Below are positions 63,683-64,000 of a stretch of DNA of 64,000 nucleotides, piece by piece. The notes below the pieces were generated by a model. The model did not search any database. It saw only the letters and a list, made by a program, of their open reading frames with translations, and had not been told where the DNA came from. A program made the translations under genes and the position numbers. Position 1 is the stretch's first letter, and every line of letters starts with the position of its first letter. Origin of the DNA: Nocardioides zhouii (GTDB lineage Bacteria; Actinomycetota; Actinomycetes; Propionibacteriales; Nocardioidaceae); contig NZ_SDWV01000005.1 in the NCBI RefSeq assembly GCF_004137345.1, forward strand, positions 1 to 64,000, read 5' to 3'.

Positions 63683-64000
63683 CGACAGGGGCACTGACGT
63701 CGCGGTAGTGGCTCACGAGGAGCTCGTTGACCGCCTGCCAGGTCCGCCCGCGCACGCTCTGCCGTGCAGCCAGCGCCATCCGCTGCCGGCGCACCGGCTG
63801 GGTGAGGAGGTGCGCGACGTGCGCGACGAGCTCGGCGGAGTCGCCGGGCTCGTAGAGGTAGCCCGCGACGGTGTCGTCGACCACGTCGATCGGCCCACCC
63901 GCACGGGGCGCGACGACGGGGACGCCGCTGGCCAGCGCCTCCTGCGCCGACTGGCAGTAGGTCTCGTGACGACCGGTGTGCACGAACACGTCGAGCGTGG
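63660..64000 (-). CDS. GT4 glycosyltransferase, C-terminal part (cut by window edge)
   Basis: The visible 113 residues are the C-terminal half of a GT-B fold enzyme of family GT4: D-V-F-V-H-T-G-R-H-E-T-Y, then the E-x7-E-like segment Q-S-A-Q-E-A-L-A-S-G-V-P-V-V and A-G-G-P. This matches the mannosyltransferase branch (MgtA/PimB-like) that builds lipomannan-type glycolipids in actinobacteria. The start lies beyond 64000. Confidence 0.85.
   Translation of the reverse strand, partial: TLDVFVHTGRHETYCQSAQEALASGVPVVAPRAGGPIDVVDDTVAGYLYEPGDSAELVAHVAHLLTQPVRRQRMALAARQSVRGRTWQAVNELLVSHYRDVSAPVVSRRRAS

Overview
The window is about 72% GC chromosomal DNA from an actinobacterium. The gene families (DUF3043, DUF4439, DUF6458, PspAA/PspAB, DUF4081-GNAT, bacterial RIO kinase) and the style of gene order fit Nocardioidaceae, most likely Nocardioides. 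That placement is an inference from protein families, not from a marker-gene search. I see no transposase, integrase, CRISPR array, rRNA or tRNA.

Left part (1-15 kb): a 14-bp tandem repeat at the window edge, a glycerate kinase, an AHSA1/GNAT pair, a GlgC-like nucleotidyltransferase diverging from nadA, and an AlkZ-superfamily winged-helix protein. Next comes a five-gene phage-shock operon on the minus strand (pspA-pspAA-htpX-pspAB-GAF histidine kinase), then DUF3043/GNAT, a small membrane protein with azlCD, and a secreted M4 protease.

Backbone: two blocks of conserved housekeeping genes on the minus strand. Block 1 is rimP-nusA-ylxR-infB-rbfA-truB ... ribF ... rpsO-pnp-M16 protease-dapB (44.6 down to 14.4 kb). 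Block 2 is dxr-rseP-ispG-GNAT ... proS (59.4 down to 46.8 kb). The gaps in these blocks carry the accessory content. Between ribF and rpsO sits about 16 kb with a lone molybdopterin oxidoreductase, a PadR/HAAS pair, a TauD-type dioxygenase and a complete sugar PTS island. The island has EI, HPr, fructose EIIABC with 1-phosphofructokinase and a DeoR regulator, mannitol EIICB and EIIA, and a sorbose-1-phosphate-reductase-like dehydrogenase where a mannitol-1-phosphate dehydrogenase would be expected. Between GNAT and proS sits a four-gene module: ECF sigma factor, small partner protein, cytoplasmic subtilase and TPR-CHAT caspase-like protein. This is the best candidate for a little-described system.

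Right end: a fragmentary acyl-CoA-synthetase-like protein, a secreted M1 aminopeptidase, a RIO-family kinase with an overlapping upstream small ORF, a LOG-like Rossmann protein and the 3' part of a glycosyltransferase gene.

Non-coding structure is plentiful. There are strong hairpin terminators at most gene ends, and a nested triple palindrome between infB and rbfA. A hairpin covers the infB ribosome binding site, and the pnp leader carries three hairpins. Two Crp/GlxR-like palindromes lie upstream of mtlA and of the small membrane protein. Two further long inverted-repeat elements are intergenic. An orphan 25-codon leader-peptide-like ORF lies inside a terminator downstream of a HAD gene.
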